Of a stretch of DNA of 64,000 bases, positions 8,460 through 16,506 are shown in pieces. How positions within the stretch are numbered: the first letter of the stretch is position 1; every line of letters starts with the position of its first letter. Position numbers and translations under genes: made by a program. Source of the stretch: Texcoconibacillus texcoconensis (GTDB lineage Bacteria; Bacillota; Bacilli; Bacillales; Salisediminibacteriaceae); assembly GCF_014202575.1 (NCBI RefSeq), contig NZ_JACHHB010000009.1, positions 1-64,000 on the forward strand, written 5' to 3'. The notes beneath the pieces were generated by a model, which saw only the letters and a list, made by a program, of their open reading frames with translations, ran no database searches and was not told the origin of the DNA.

Positions 8460-9095
8460 TTAGGACGTCGATAATGGGACAACGACCATCCGTGTACCAT
8501 CAACATCAATCACTTTCACGTCTGTTCCTGCATTAAGCCACCGTCCTTCACTTGTGGCGCTATATGTCCTCCCATCAATCTCTACTGTACCAATTGGCCT
8601 GAAATCCGTTGTTGCTACACCTGTTTTTCCAACCAATTCTTGGTGAGATTCATTCATCGATTGATACCCTAACTCAGCACTCATCTTTTCTTTAAACATC
8701 AGCTTTGACCATAAGTTTCGGGGGGGAAACACTTTTGTAAACAAATACGAAACCGCAGCCCCAATGACAACACCCATTGCAACCAATACACCATAAACAA
8801 CAGAAGGAGCCGGGAGCGCTAGGGAGAAAATCATAAGTAAACTACCAATAAGGCCGATCGTTCCATCCATCGTTACATTCCCATCAAAAATGATGAGCGC
8901 AATCCCGATAAGATATAAAATGACGACCCATAAACTTGTCACCTCTCCTAAATGATAAGAAAAATACATGCCCATAATCGCAATCCCAAGAATGGCAAAT
9001 AAACCTTTGGCACGTACCATCAATTCTCCAAATATAAACAACGTTCCTAAAAATACAACGAGAAAACCGACAGAAGCAACTTCTAATATTTCCAT
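8460..9095 (-). CDS. NfeD-like membrane protein with C-terminal OB-fold domain
   Basis: A 211-residue protein with four or five membrane helices in residues 1-130 and a soluble C-terminal domain (about 150-211) containing ELVGKTGVATT and GRWLNAGTDVKV, the pattern of NfeD OB-fold domains. Such proteins usually act with flotillins or stomatins in membrane organisation; no flotillin gene is adjacent here. It has no ClpP-like protease part, unlike the larger NfeD protein at 49-50 kb. Two ATG codons follow AAAGGAGG; the second, at 7 bases, was chosen. The function is otherwise unknown. Confidence 0.75.
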   Translation of the reverse strand: MEILEVASVGFLVVFLGTLFIFGELMVRAKGLFAILGIAIMGMYFSYHLGEVTSLWVVILYLIGIALIIFDGNVTMDGTIGLIGSLLMIFSLALPAPSVVYGVLVAMGVVIGAAVSYLFTKVFPPRNLWSKLMFKEKMSAELGYQSMNESHQELVGKTGVATTDFRPIGTVEIDGRTYSATSEGRWLNAGTDVKVIDVDGTRMVVVPLSTS

Positions 9096-9189
9096 CATTA
9101 TCCTCCTTTCTTTTCGTACCACTAGCGCGAAAGACAAAAGTTTGTTTTTATATTTTACGAACAAACTCATAAATAAGTTTTTTATGTAG

Positions 9190-9224
9190 AAAAAGCGATA
9201 CACATTTATGGTATCGCTTTTTTG
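9190..9224. terminator. Terminator behind the DUF1002 gene
   Basis: AAAAAGCGATAC and GTATCGCTTTTTT form a 12-bp stem with A and T tracts on both sides, active mainly for minus-strand transcripts that leave the DUF1002 gene. Confidence 0.85.
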
Positions 9225-9233
9225 TCATTACGT

Positions 9234-10160
9234 CTATCGTTTGTCTATTATTACGCCATATGGAATTGTCGAAGATTCATTTTCATTAGAAAACCACCCA
9301 ATAACTGTGTCAACAAATTCTTGAAGAACATCCAAAAAGCGCTGAATCAAGTTTTGTCCTTCTTCACTTGATAAAAACTCTCCAATCTGATCACGCACTT
9401 GACTTAACTGTGAACGAACGTGATCCCAGTCAATATCTAACTGACCCATTCGTTGAAATAATGAAACAAGACCGTCCATCTCTTCAGCTGTTAATTCTAT
9501 TCCAATCTCAGCTGCGATATCTTCAATGAGCTGTCTAAGTTCCTCTTCTGTTTCAACATCTCGATCAGCTAAGGCTTCTTTAATACGTGTCATCAGCTCA
9601 TTCGCTTCTTCGACACCAAATTTATCCGCCAATTCAGCAGTTCTCACAAGCTCCTCATTGGCTACTTCTTTATTTTCTTCTGGTATTTCAATCCCCTCTA
9701 GCTCTTCATAAGCTTTCAACAACCCTAAAAGTCCCGCTGTACCAGAAACTTCGATCGGGGCAGTCACATATACTTTAGCATCCGTTACCCCCGCTGTCGT
9801 TAACGCGTTAGCATACATCGCGTCAGAAACCCAATTAATGTTATTTGTTTCTACATTAATTCCTTCCCCTTCAGGTAAATGTTCTACTAGTGCTGAAGAG
9901 ATGGCACGAGAACCAATCTGTTCACTCGGGATATGTTCCCCTAAATAGTGGTGTTCTTCCGCATTTTCGACATATAAAATGTCTACTTCAGAGCGACTGA
10001 CCCCCATTTCAGCGAGAATTTGAGATTGTTCTTCCTCAGATAAATCAGCCCCTAAAGTTACTGTTACATTTTCATTTGCTGAAACCTGCCCCAATAACAG
10101 ACCGGACATCACAAAGAAAAAAAACATCAAGAAAAAAAACTGCTTCGGTAATTTTTTCAC
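9234..10160 (-). CDS. Secreted DUF1002 protein (YpuA-like)
   Basis: A 308-residue exported protein. It has a typical signal peptide: KKLPKQ, then a phenylalanine-rich hydrophobic stretch, and a likely cleavage after VSA near residue 30. The mature part begins with VTVTLGADLSEEEQ and is rich in acidic residues and predicted helices, like B. subtilis YpuA (DUF1002), whose function is unknown. The start is GTG, preceded by AAAGGAGG at 8 bases; the frame continues 18 codons upstream without a ribosome site. It is transcribed alone and diverges from yqfZ. Confidence 0.78.
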   Translation of the reverse strand: MKKLPKQFFFLMFFFFVMSGLLLGQVSANENVTVTLGADLSEEEQSQILAEMGVSRSEVDILYVENAEEHHYLGEHIPSEQIGSRAISSALVEHLPEGEGINVETNNINWVSDAMYANALTTAGVTDAKVYVTAPIEVSGTAGLLGLLKAYEELEGIEIPEENKEVANEELVRTAELADKFGVEEANELMTRIKEALADRDVETEEELRQLIEDIAAEIGIELTAEEMDGLVSLFQRMGQLDIDWDHVRSQLSQVRDQIGEFLSSEEGQNLIQRFLDVLQEFVDTVIGWFSNENESSTIPYGVIIDKR

Positions 10161-10364
10161 GTTTGTCTCCTCCTTTGATTCACGAACACAAAGTGTCCTA
10201 TATCTATCAAACAACTTTTTTAATCAGGATTAAAGCAACAAAAGTCTTATTTTCTCTCCTCTTACCATATTCCCCCTCTTCCTATATCATTCCACTTTGA
10301 TGTTCTAAAAAGACATTGATATACATATTTTTGTACAAATGATACGGAAATGAGGGACAAGCCT

Positions 10365-10760
10365 ATGAAAGCCTCGCTACTTTTTATCATCATTATACTT
10401 GTGACAACTAGCGTCGTTTATGACCTAAGAGTAGGCACCTTGCCGAAAGATAACAGTTCTACAAATGATGAAGCACCTACTGAAATGTCAGATGACGCTT
10501 TTGCTATGGATGAACCTTTTCAAGAAGTGATCGTAGAAGAAGGCTACACTGTTTTAAGGATAACTAAAGCCCTTCATGGCGGGGAGTATCCTGTGTCTAA
10601 GCAACAAATATTAGATGACTTTTCTAGGTTAAATCCTGAAGCGACACCAAAACATATCATGATCGGTCACTCGTACCGTTTTCCTTTATACGAAACTGAC
10701 ACAAATGAGAATGTAAGCAACGATAAAGATGAGGAATCTTCTTTATTGCAATCGGAGTAA
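10365..10760 (+). CDS. yqfZ: Small membrane-anchored LysM-like protein (YqfZ-like)
   Basis: A 131-residue protein with an N-terminal hydrophobic anchor (about residues 3-20), a short acidic linker, and a region near residues 55-115 (VEEGYTVLRITKALHGG ... LNPEATPKHIMIGHSYRF) that resembles a LysM peptidoglycan-binding fold. B. subtilis yqfZ, which also lies directly upstream of ispG, encodes such a protein. The ATG is placed after GAGGG at 8 bases. The gap to ispG is 72 bases with no terminator, so cotranscription is possible. The LysM call is moderate because the motif is divergent. Confidence 0.7.
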   Translation: MKASLLFIIIILVTTSVVYDLRVGTLPKDNSSTNDEAPTEMSDDAFAMDEPFQEVIVEEGYTVLRITKALHGGEYPVSKQQILDDFSRLNPEATPKHIMIGHSYRFPLYETDTNENVSNDKDEESSLLQSE

Positions 10761-10832
10761 GTACCTTGATACAATAGGTATGTTCTAAGACGATTGATTC
10801 TTTCATTTTCACGTAAAAGGAGCGATGTTTTC

Positions 10833-11924
10833 GTGAGTGAAATCACACATCGACAACATACTAGACCTGTTAAAGTAGGCCCTCTCACAATCGGAGGCAA
10901 TAATGAAGTCGTCGTCCAAAGTATGACGATGTCTAAAACGGATGACGTAGAAGCAACAGTGGCAGAAATTCACCGTTTAGAAGAAGCGGGATGCCAAGTT
11001 GTACGCGTTGCTTGCCCAGACATGAGTGCGGCTGAAGCGATTGCAGACATAAAAAAACAAATTAACATCCCTCTTGTTGTTGACATTCATTTTGACTATC
11101 GACTCGCATTAAAAGCGATTGAAGGCGGCGTTGATAAAATCCGCATTAATCCCGGAAATATCGGTAAACGATGGAAAGTAGAAGCCGTTGTAAAAGCCGC
11201 AAAAGAAAACAACATTCCTATTCGTATTGGTGTAAATGCTGGGTCATTAGAAAAAAGTATCCTCGAAAAGTACGGTTACCCTACCGCAGAGGGCATGGTC
11301 GAAAGTGCGCTACACCACATTCAAATCCTTGAGGAATTAGACTTTTATGATATTATCGTCTCGATGAAGGCTTCGGATGTGAACTTAGCTGTGGAAGCAT
11401 ATGAAAAAGCTGCTCAAGCTTTTGATTATCCTTTACATCTTGGTATTACTGAATCAGGAACACAATTTTCCGGTACGATAAAAAGTTCCGCCGGTCTAGG
11501 AATCCTTCTTCACAAAGGGATTGGAAACACCGTAAGAATTTCACTCAGTGCCGATCCAGTCGAAGAAGTCAAAGTCGCACGCGAATTACTTAAAAGTTTC
11601 GGTCTCGCAGCTAACGCAGCTACATTGATTTCCTGTCCGACGTGCGGAAGAATCGAAATTGATTTAATCAGTATTGCCAATGAAGTGGATGAATACATCC
11701 AAAAAATCCAAGCACCGATCAAAGTATCTGTTTTAGGTTGTGCTGTAAATGGTCCAGGCGAAGCGAAAGAAGCTGATATCGGTATTGCTGGTGCACGAGG
11801 AGAAGGACTCCTCTTCCGACACGGGGAAATTTTACGAAAAGTACCTGAAGAAACAATGGTTGAAGAATTAAAGAAAGAAATTGACAAATTAGCAGAAGAA
11901 CATAAACAAAAACAAGAATCGTAA
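10833..11924 (+). CDS. ispG: 4-hydroxy-3-methylbut-2-enyl diphosphate synthase
   Basis: Penultimate enzyme of the non-mevalonate isoprenoid pathway; it reductively converts the cyclic diphosphate MEcPP to HMBPP using a [4Fe-4S] cluster. The 363-residue protein has an N-terminal TIM barrel and a C-terminal cluster domain. The three cluster cysteines are visible at about 268 and 271 (SCPTCGR) and 303 (GCAVNGPGE), with the fourth ligand Glu in the same GPGE motif. The start is a GTG 10 bases after AAAGGAG. Its partner ispH lies 14 kb away in this window. A strong terminator follows. Confidence 0.97.
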   Translation: MSEITHRQHTRPVKVGPLTIGGNNEVVVQSMTMSKTDDVEATVAEIHRLEEAGCQVVRVACPDMSAAEAIADIKKQINIPLVVDIHFDYRLALKAIEGGVDKIRINPGNIGKRWKVEAVVKAAKENNIPIRIGVNAGSLEKSILEKYGYPTAEGMVESALHHIQILEELDFYDIIVSMKASDVNLAVEAYEKAAQAFDYPLHLGITESGTQFSGTIKSSAGLGILLHKGIGNTVRISLSADPVEEVKVARELLKSFGLAANAATLISCPTCGRIEIDLISIANEVDEYIQKIQAPIKVSVLGCAVNGPGEAKEADIGIAGARGEGLLFRHGEILRKVPEETMVEELKKEIDKLAEEHKQKQES

Positions 11925-11940
11925 AGCCATTAACTAACAA

Positions 11941-11982
11941 AATGCTACGCAAAAGGGGAATTCCCTTAAGCGTAGCATTTTT
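11941..11982 (+). terminator. Rho-independent terminator of ispG
   Basis: AATGCTACGC and GCGTAGCATT form a perfect 10-bp stem with a smaller inner stem, followed by TTTT. Confidence 0.92.
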
Positions 11983-12121
11983 TAGGCGATAGCCCAAAGC
12001 CTTAACGAACACTTGTTCTTATGGTAAAATAACCTTATGACACGTTTCCACTTCAAACAACCCGTAAGAGTGGTAAGTGGTGGGAGGATTCACTAAAGTT
12101 ATTTTCACCTCATTTACATAG

Positions 12122-12583
12122 CTAAACGAATGGTGTGAAAAACAAGCTTGCGATAACAGAAAATGCCCCGATAACAATCGCAGTATTCCCTAAGCCGTTT
12201 GCACCGCTTCGTCTAGCAATAAACCCGAGAACGATTCCGGCAATTCCTAACAGTATTGGCATGAAGAATAGTGATAAAATGGAAACAACAATCCCAATAA
12301 CACCCATGCCTCTTTGCTCTTCCATTTCTGTTGACGCCATATCATCTGATTCTTCACCACGTTCAAGTCCACCTTCACGTGCACCTAAACCTGCATTCGG
12401 CGCAATTTCAGCAGCCGTTTCTGCACCATAATCGAGCGTGTGATCTGTGAGGCTGTCTTCTTCATTTACACTACCTTCTTCCAACTCGTCTAATTCACCT
12501 ACGCTATCCAATGTATCTGGATCATCTTCGACAAGCTTCAAATCAGGTTGTTTTCTTCGTTGCTCTTGCTCTTCTCGGTCCAT
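12122..12583 (-). CDS. yqfX: YqfX-like small membrane protein
   Basis: A 153-residue protein of unknown function. The first 90 residues are strongly acidic and hydrophilic, and the last 60 form two hydrophobic hairpin helices with a glycine-rich turn (GFIARRSGANGLG), a pattern shared with DUF4190-type membrane proteins. Synteny (ispG, yqfX, yqfW) supports the assignment to yqfX, a gene linked to sporulation in B. subtilis. The start ATG follows AAAGGAGG at 9 bases. It is monocistronic and convergent with ispG. A role in spores is an inference only. Confidence 0.68.
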   Translation of the reverse strand: MDREEQEQRRKQPDLKLVEDDPDTLDSVGELDELEEGSVNEEDSLTDHTLDYGAETAAEIAPNAGLGAREGGLERGEESDDMASTEMEEQRGMGVIGIVVSILSLFFMPILLGIAGIVLGFIARRSGANGLGNTAIVIGAFSVIASLFFTPFV

Positions 12584-12735
12584 TCAACATATCCTCCTTT
12601 CTTATCTGTATTTGTAGCCTTCTCTAACAGTTGCTTACTTATTGAAGGAAATAAGCGGTCGAACTACATAGGTGTGTCAAAGCATGTTACAGTTAGGAAG
12701 TAATATGTTTTTTGAATGACAAGGGGGAGACTTTA

Positions 12736-13329
12736 ATGAAGACAACGAAACGTTTTGGGATTGACATCGACGGAACTGTCACGGATCCAGCGACATTCAT
12801 TCCTTCTTTAAACAAACATTTCAACCGAAACTTGACTCTCGATGACTTAACCGAATACGACCTTTGCAAAGCCTTAAACATTTCACAAAGGGAACTTGAA
12901 GAATGGATTTCCATTTATGAACCGACCGTGTACCAAGAAGCCCTACCTGCCCCAAATGCAAAAGAAACATTAACAGAGTGGGAAAAAACACACGAACTTT
13001 TTTACATTAGCGCAAGAGGAAATCATTTAACAACACCTACAAAAAATTGGTTTTACCAAGCAGGCATTCCTTTTCATCACGTAGAACTACTCGGTCAACA
13101 CGAGAAGATTGAAGCAAGTAAAAATCATCGAATTGACCTGTTCTTTGAGGATAAGCATGATAATGCCTGTGACATTTCCGAAGCGTGCGATATCCCTGTC
13201 ATCCTTTTTGACACACCATATAACCGAGATCCAGTTCCAGAAAAGGTTATTCGTGTCCAAAGTTGGCAACAAGCCAAAGATTGGGTAAATAAATGGGTTA
13301 TTTCAAGCCATCGTGAAGCAACAAAATAA
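12736..13329 (+). CDS. yqfW: Putative 5'-nucleotidase of the HAD superfamily (YqfW-like)
   Basis: A 197-residue cytosolic HAD-type hydrolase, probably releasing phosphate from a nucleoside monophosphate. HAD motif I is FGIDIDGTVTD near residue 6, with the nucleophile and acid-base aspartates. FYISARGNH near residue 98 fits motif II, and FFEDKHDN near 138 fits the metal-binding motif. The start was put at MKTTKRFG after GGGGGAG at 6 bases. Neighbours yqfX and zur are in the B. subtilis order. The true substrate is not shown. Confidence 0.8.
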   Translation: MKTTKRFGIDIDGTVTDPATFIPSLNKHFNRNLTLDDLTEYDLCKALNISQRELEEWISIYEPTVYQEALPAPNAKETLTEWEKTHELFYISARGNHLTTPTKNWFYQAGIPFHHVELLGQHEKIEASKNHRIDLFFEDKHDNACDISEACDIPVILFDTPYNRDPVPEKVIRVQSWQQAKDWVNKWVISSHREATK

Positions 13330-13330
13330 A

Positions 13331-13397
13331 AGAGGCTGTGCCTAGAGTCTGATCACCTAAAAGTGCTCAGACTCTTTATTTTGGCACAGCCTCTTTC
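13331..13397. terminator. Bidirectional terminator between yqfW and zur
   Basis: AGAGGCTGTGCC and GGCACAGCCTCT form a perfect 12-bp outer stem with an inner AGAGTCTGA/TCAGACTCT stem, ending in T runs on both strands. The zur stop codon overlaps its edge. Confidence 0.92.
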
Positions 13398-13813
13398 TAA
13401 ACAGATTGACATCCTTGGCAATATCCATATATTTCAAATTTATGGCCAACAATTTGAAAATCCGCTTTTTCATCTGAAAAACGATCCATTGGACATTCTT
13501 CAATATGTTTTGTTTTTCCACAATCCAGACAGATCAAGTGATGATGATGTGACTCAGTCGAACAAGTGAACCGAAACTTCTTTTCACCATCTAATTCTGT
13601 CATCTCCAAAATGTCTAACTCAACAAATAAAGACAAATTCCTGTAAATCGTATCAAAACTTAACCCTGGATAAGATTTTTCCATCGCTTCAAGAACATCT
13701 TTTGCTGAAATGTAACGTTTTTCATTTGCAAATAAACGAAGCATTTCTTCACGCTTGCCCGTTTGTTTGTAACCCTTTTTTGACATCAATGACATTGCTT
13801 CCGATACATTCAC
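13397..13813 (-). CDS. zur: Fur-family zinc uptake regulator
   Basis: A 138-residue repressor of the Fur family. It contains an N-terminal winged helix (GYKQTGKREEMLRLF ... DTIYRNLSLF) and a C-terminal dimerisation domain with HHHHLICLDCGK and YGYCQGC, whose two CxxC pairs bind structural zinc. Proximity to a Zn-type ABC transporter and to a Zur-like operator supports Zur over Fur or PerR. A GTG start after a G-rich ribosome site at 6 bases is preferred to the longer ATG frame. The gene follows the second permease by 28 bases and probably belongs to the same operon, giving autoregulation. Confidence 0.87.
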   Translation of the reverse strand: MNVSEAMSLMSKKGYKQTGKREEMLRLFANEKRYISAKDVLEAMEKSYPGLSFDTIYRNLSLFVELDILEMTELDGEKKFRFTCSTESHHHHLICLDCGKTKHIEECPMDRFSDEKADFQIVGHKFEIYGYCQGCQSV

Positions 13814-13841
13814 ACTAATCCCCCCCTCACTAAACAATACC

Positions 13842-14672
13842 TCAGGCATGTTGCAACTTTTTTATTCCCATTGCCAACATTAAAAGTAAAATGCTGACAA
13901 CAACAACCATTCCACCGGTGGCGACATTTAAATAGTAAGAAGATATAATGCCACCAATCATAGAGACTTGTCCAAACACAATTCCTAACAATAATATTTG
14001 TCGAAAACTTTTCGCGATTTGAATGCTCGCAGCAACTGGTAATGTAATCATCGCACCGACAAGTAGAATCCCAACAACCTTCATCGCCATTGAAATCACC
14101 AAAGCAATGAGTACCGAAAACAATATATTCATTCGTTTAACAGGAACACCAGACACGGATGCGAATTCTTGATCAAATGAAATGACGAGGAATTCTTTAT
14201 ACATAAAACTCATAATCGCAATTGCTAATAAGGCTGTTATAATAATGAAGCTAAGATCAGCTAGTGAAACCGTAATAATACTCCCAAATAAATAATTATA
14301 CCACTCAGTCGTTGCCGATCCCGATGCACTCATTAAAATCGCACTTAATCCAACACCTGTTGATAATATAATCGGAATCGCCAATTCTTCAAAGTGTTTA
14401 TACCATTGTCGCAACTTTTCAATGAGAAGGGAACCGATTAACGAAAAAAGAAAGCCCATGTATAGCGGGTTTAAAAAACTTACAAATGCTATCGCCTGTG
14501 ACATAAAGATCCCCGCAGCAATCCCTGTTAACGTAATATGAGAAAGCGCTTCGGAGATAATCGTGATACGACGAACAAGTAAAAAAGCTCCTAGTATCGG
14601 GGACACAAAGCCAATCACAACGCCTGCGATAACCCCTCTTTGTATAAATGTCAGTGATTCTAACCATTCCAT
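13842..14672 (-). CDS. znuB: Metal ABC transporter permease (zinc type), second copy
   Basis: A 276-residue integral membrane protein of the ABC-3 family with about eight hydrophobic segments. The conserved cytoplasmic contact FLLVRRITIISEALSHITLTG lies near residues 30-52, where it is expected to dock on the ATPase. It is clearly paralogous to the gene just upstream (14703-15536), and the two are adjacent in one operon. A heterodimeric channel, as in the manganese system MntCD of B. subtilis, is a reasonable inference. The ribosome site is AAGGAG at a somewhat long 12 bases. The zinc specificity comes from the neighbours zur and the Zur box. Confidence 0.85.
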   Translation of the reverse strand: MEWLESLTFIQRGVIAGVVIGFVSPILGAFLLVRRITIISEALSHITLTGIAAGIFMSQAIAFVSFLNPLYMGFLFSLIGSLLIEKLRQWYKHFEELAIPIILSTGVGLSAILMSASGSATTEWYNYLFGSIITVSLADLSFIIITALLAIAIMSFMYKEFLVISFDQEFASVSGVPVKRMNILFSVLIALVISMAMKVVGILLVGAMITLPVAASIQIAKSFRQILLLGIVFGQVSMIGGIISSYYLNVATGGMVVVVSILLLMLAMGIKKLQHA

Positions 14673-14702
14673 ACCTTTGATCTACTCCTTCAATATGGCT
14701 CG

Positions 14703-15536
14703 TTACGTATGACGCCCTCTCGTGAAAAACAATGTAATAAGCAAAATCAATACCGCTATCATGACGATCGTTCCACCTGGTGCTAAATTAAGATGAAACG
14801 ATGCAACGAGACCAACGATCACAGAAATTTCACCGAAAATGACCGCATAAATAAATGTTTGTTTAAAACCTTTAGCTAAGCGCATTGCACTTGCAACAGG
14901 AATGGTCATTAATGAGGATACGAGCAAAATCCCCACGACTCGCATAGATGCGGCGATGACGAGTGCAACAATGATAATAAACATCCATTGAATGAATCGT
15001 TTTGGCATACCTGAAATAATCGCCTGCTCCTCATCAAAACTTAAAAAGAACAATTCTTTATAAAATAAAATGATAAATCCACTCACAAACAGTGTAATCG
15101 CAGCTATTAGCCTAAAATCTGATTGAGTGATCGTTACTACACTACCGAATAAATAACTAAACAAGTCATTCGTAAATCCATCCGCTAATGATATGAATAC
15201 AACCCCTAAACCAATTCCAGCGGATAAAATAATCGGAATCGCTAATTCTTTATAGTAGGTATAAACATTTCTTAGGCGCTCGATTAAAAGAGAAGCACCA
15301 ACTGAAAAACCAGCACCTAAGTAAAGTGGGTTTAACCCTTGAAAAAGTGAAAAGTGTCGTCCGAGCAACAAGCTAAACGCTATACCTGTAAGTGTGACAT
15401 GGGATAGCGCATCTGCAATTAAAGACATACGCCGTACGACAAGAAAAACACCTAAAAAAGGTGCTAAAAAACCAACCATTATCCCAGTAAACATCGCATA
15501 CATTAAAAAATCGTACTGAAAAAATACGCTAATCAT
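14703..15536 (-). CDS. znuB: Metal ABC transporter permease (zinc type), first copy
   Basis: A 277-residue ABC-3 family permease with the same arrangement as its downstream paralogue: LVVRRMSLIADALSHVTLTG near residue 33 and roughly eight membrane helices. Its ATG overlaps the stop of the ATPase gene (ATGA), showing translational coupling. The two permeases share obvious sequence patterns but differ throughout, so the duplication is old rather than recent. Whether they form a heterodimer or two alternative channels cannot be told from sequence. Confidence 0.86.
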   Translation of the reverse strand: MISVFFQYDFLMYAMFTGIMVGFLAPFLGVFLVVRRMSLIADALSHVTLTGIAFSLLLGRHFSLFQGLNPLYLGAGFSVGASLLIERLRNVYTYYKELAIPIILSAGIGLGVVFISLADGFTNDLFSYLFGSVVTITQSDFRLIAAITLFVSGFIILFYKELFFLSFDEEQAIISGMPKRFIQWMFIIIVALVIAASMRVVGILLVSSLMTIPVASAMRLAKGFKQTFIYAVIFGEISVIVGLVASFHLNLAPGGTIVMIAVLILLITLFFTRGRHT

Positions 15537-16336
15537 GATGTTGGTACCTCACATGCTGAATGGTCATGATTGTGCGTTAACATATGAACATCATGTCCGT
15601 ATAATGTAGACATCATCTCATTTTCACTTTCTGTAAATGTATCGGTATCCCCATGGAAATGAAGATGTTTATTTAAACATGCAACATCTGTGACATAATC
15701 AGTCATCGCTCCGATATCATGAGTAATCAACACAAGCGTAATGCCATGCTCTTGGTTTAACTGCTTTAACATCGTGTAAAATTGTTGGACAGAATGCACG
15801 TCGACACCAACTGTCGGCTCATCTAAAATAAGTAAATCCGGATCGCTCACAAGCGCTCGAGCAATAAAGACCCGTTGCTGTTGACCACCTGATAAGTTTC
15901 CGATATTTTCATTCGTGTAAGCACTCATTTCCACTTTTTCAATGGCTTCATATACTTTTTGTTTATGCTTTTTCGTCAAAAAGCGAAATAATCCTATTTT
16001 TCCATAAAGGCCCATGGATACGACTTCAAACACTGTAGCTGGAAACCCACTGTTGAAACTATTCGCTTTTTGCGAAACGTAACCGATACGATCCCAACCG
16101 GAAAACTTTTTCAACGGTTCGCCAAATAAAGAAATGTCTCCCTGTTGTGGCGTTTGTATACCTAGTAAACATTTCACTAAGGTCGATTTTCCAGAGCCGT
16201 TTGGTCCAACAAGCCCTAAAAAGGCACCTTTACGAACATGTAAGGTGATATCTTCAAGAACATATTGTGATGTATATTTAAACGACAAATGGTTGACTTG
16301 AATGACTGAATCAGTAAGCTGATGTCTATGTCCCAT
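15533..16336 (-). CDS. znuC: Zinc ABC transporter ATP-binding protein
   Basis: A 267-residue ABC ATPase that powers the two adjacent permeases. The Walker A motif GPNGSGKST lies near residue 43, the Q-loop sequence VSQKANSFN near 86, the signature LSGGQQQR near 148 and Walker B LLILDEPTVGVD near 170. The C terminus is histidine-rich (HDVHMLTHNHDH), which may bind zinc; this is inference. The start follows GGGAAG at 7 bases. It is the first gene of the zinc operon, 20 bases after a Zur-like operator. No substrate-binding protein gene is present next to it. Confidence 0.9.
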   Translation of the reverse strand: MGHRHQLTDSVIQVNHLSFKYTSQYVLEDITLHVRKGAFLGLVGPNGSGKSTLVKCLLGIQTPQQGDISLFGEPLKKFSGWDRIGYVSQKANSFNSGFPATVFEVVSMGLYGKIGLFRFLTKKHKQKVYEAIEKVEMSAYTNENIGNLSGGQQQRVFIARALVSDPDLLILDEPTVGVDVHSVQQFYTMLKQLNQEHGITLVLITHDIGAMTDYVTDVACLNKHLHFHGDTDTFTESENEMMSTLYGHDVHMLTHNHDHSACEVPTS

Positions 16337-16356
16337 TGTCTATCTTCCCTTTCTTT

Positions 16357-16377
16357 TTTCAGAATGATTACGATTTA
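16357..16377 (-). promoter_or_regulatory. Probable Zur box before znuC
   Basis: On the minus strand the site reads AAATCGTAATCATTCTGAA, matching one full arm and the centre of the B. subtilis Zur operator AAATCGTAATNATTACGATTT; the second arm is degenerate. It lies about 20 bases before the znuC start. Confidence 0.7.
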
Positions 16378-16506
16378 ATTCGAAAACAAGTATACATGAC
16401 CGATTACCATTTGTAAATCACTACGACTGTGAATATCTATGGTTAAACAAATAAAATCAACTTATAATAAGAATGAAATAAACCTAGCAAAATAAAGGGT
16501 GAAACG

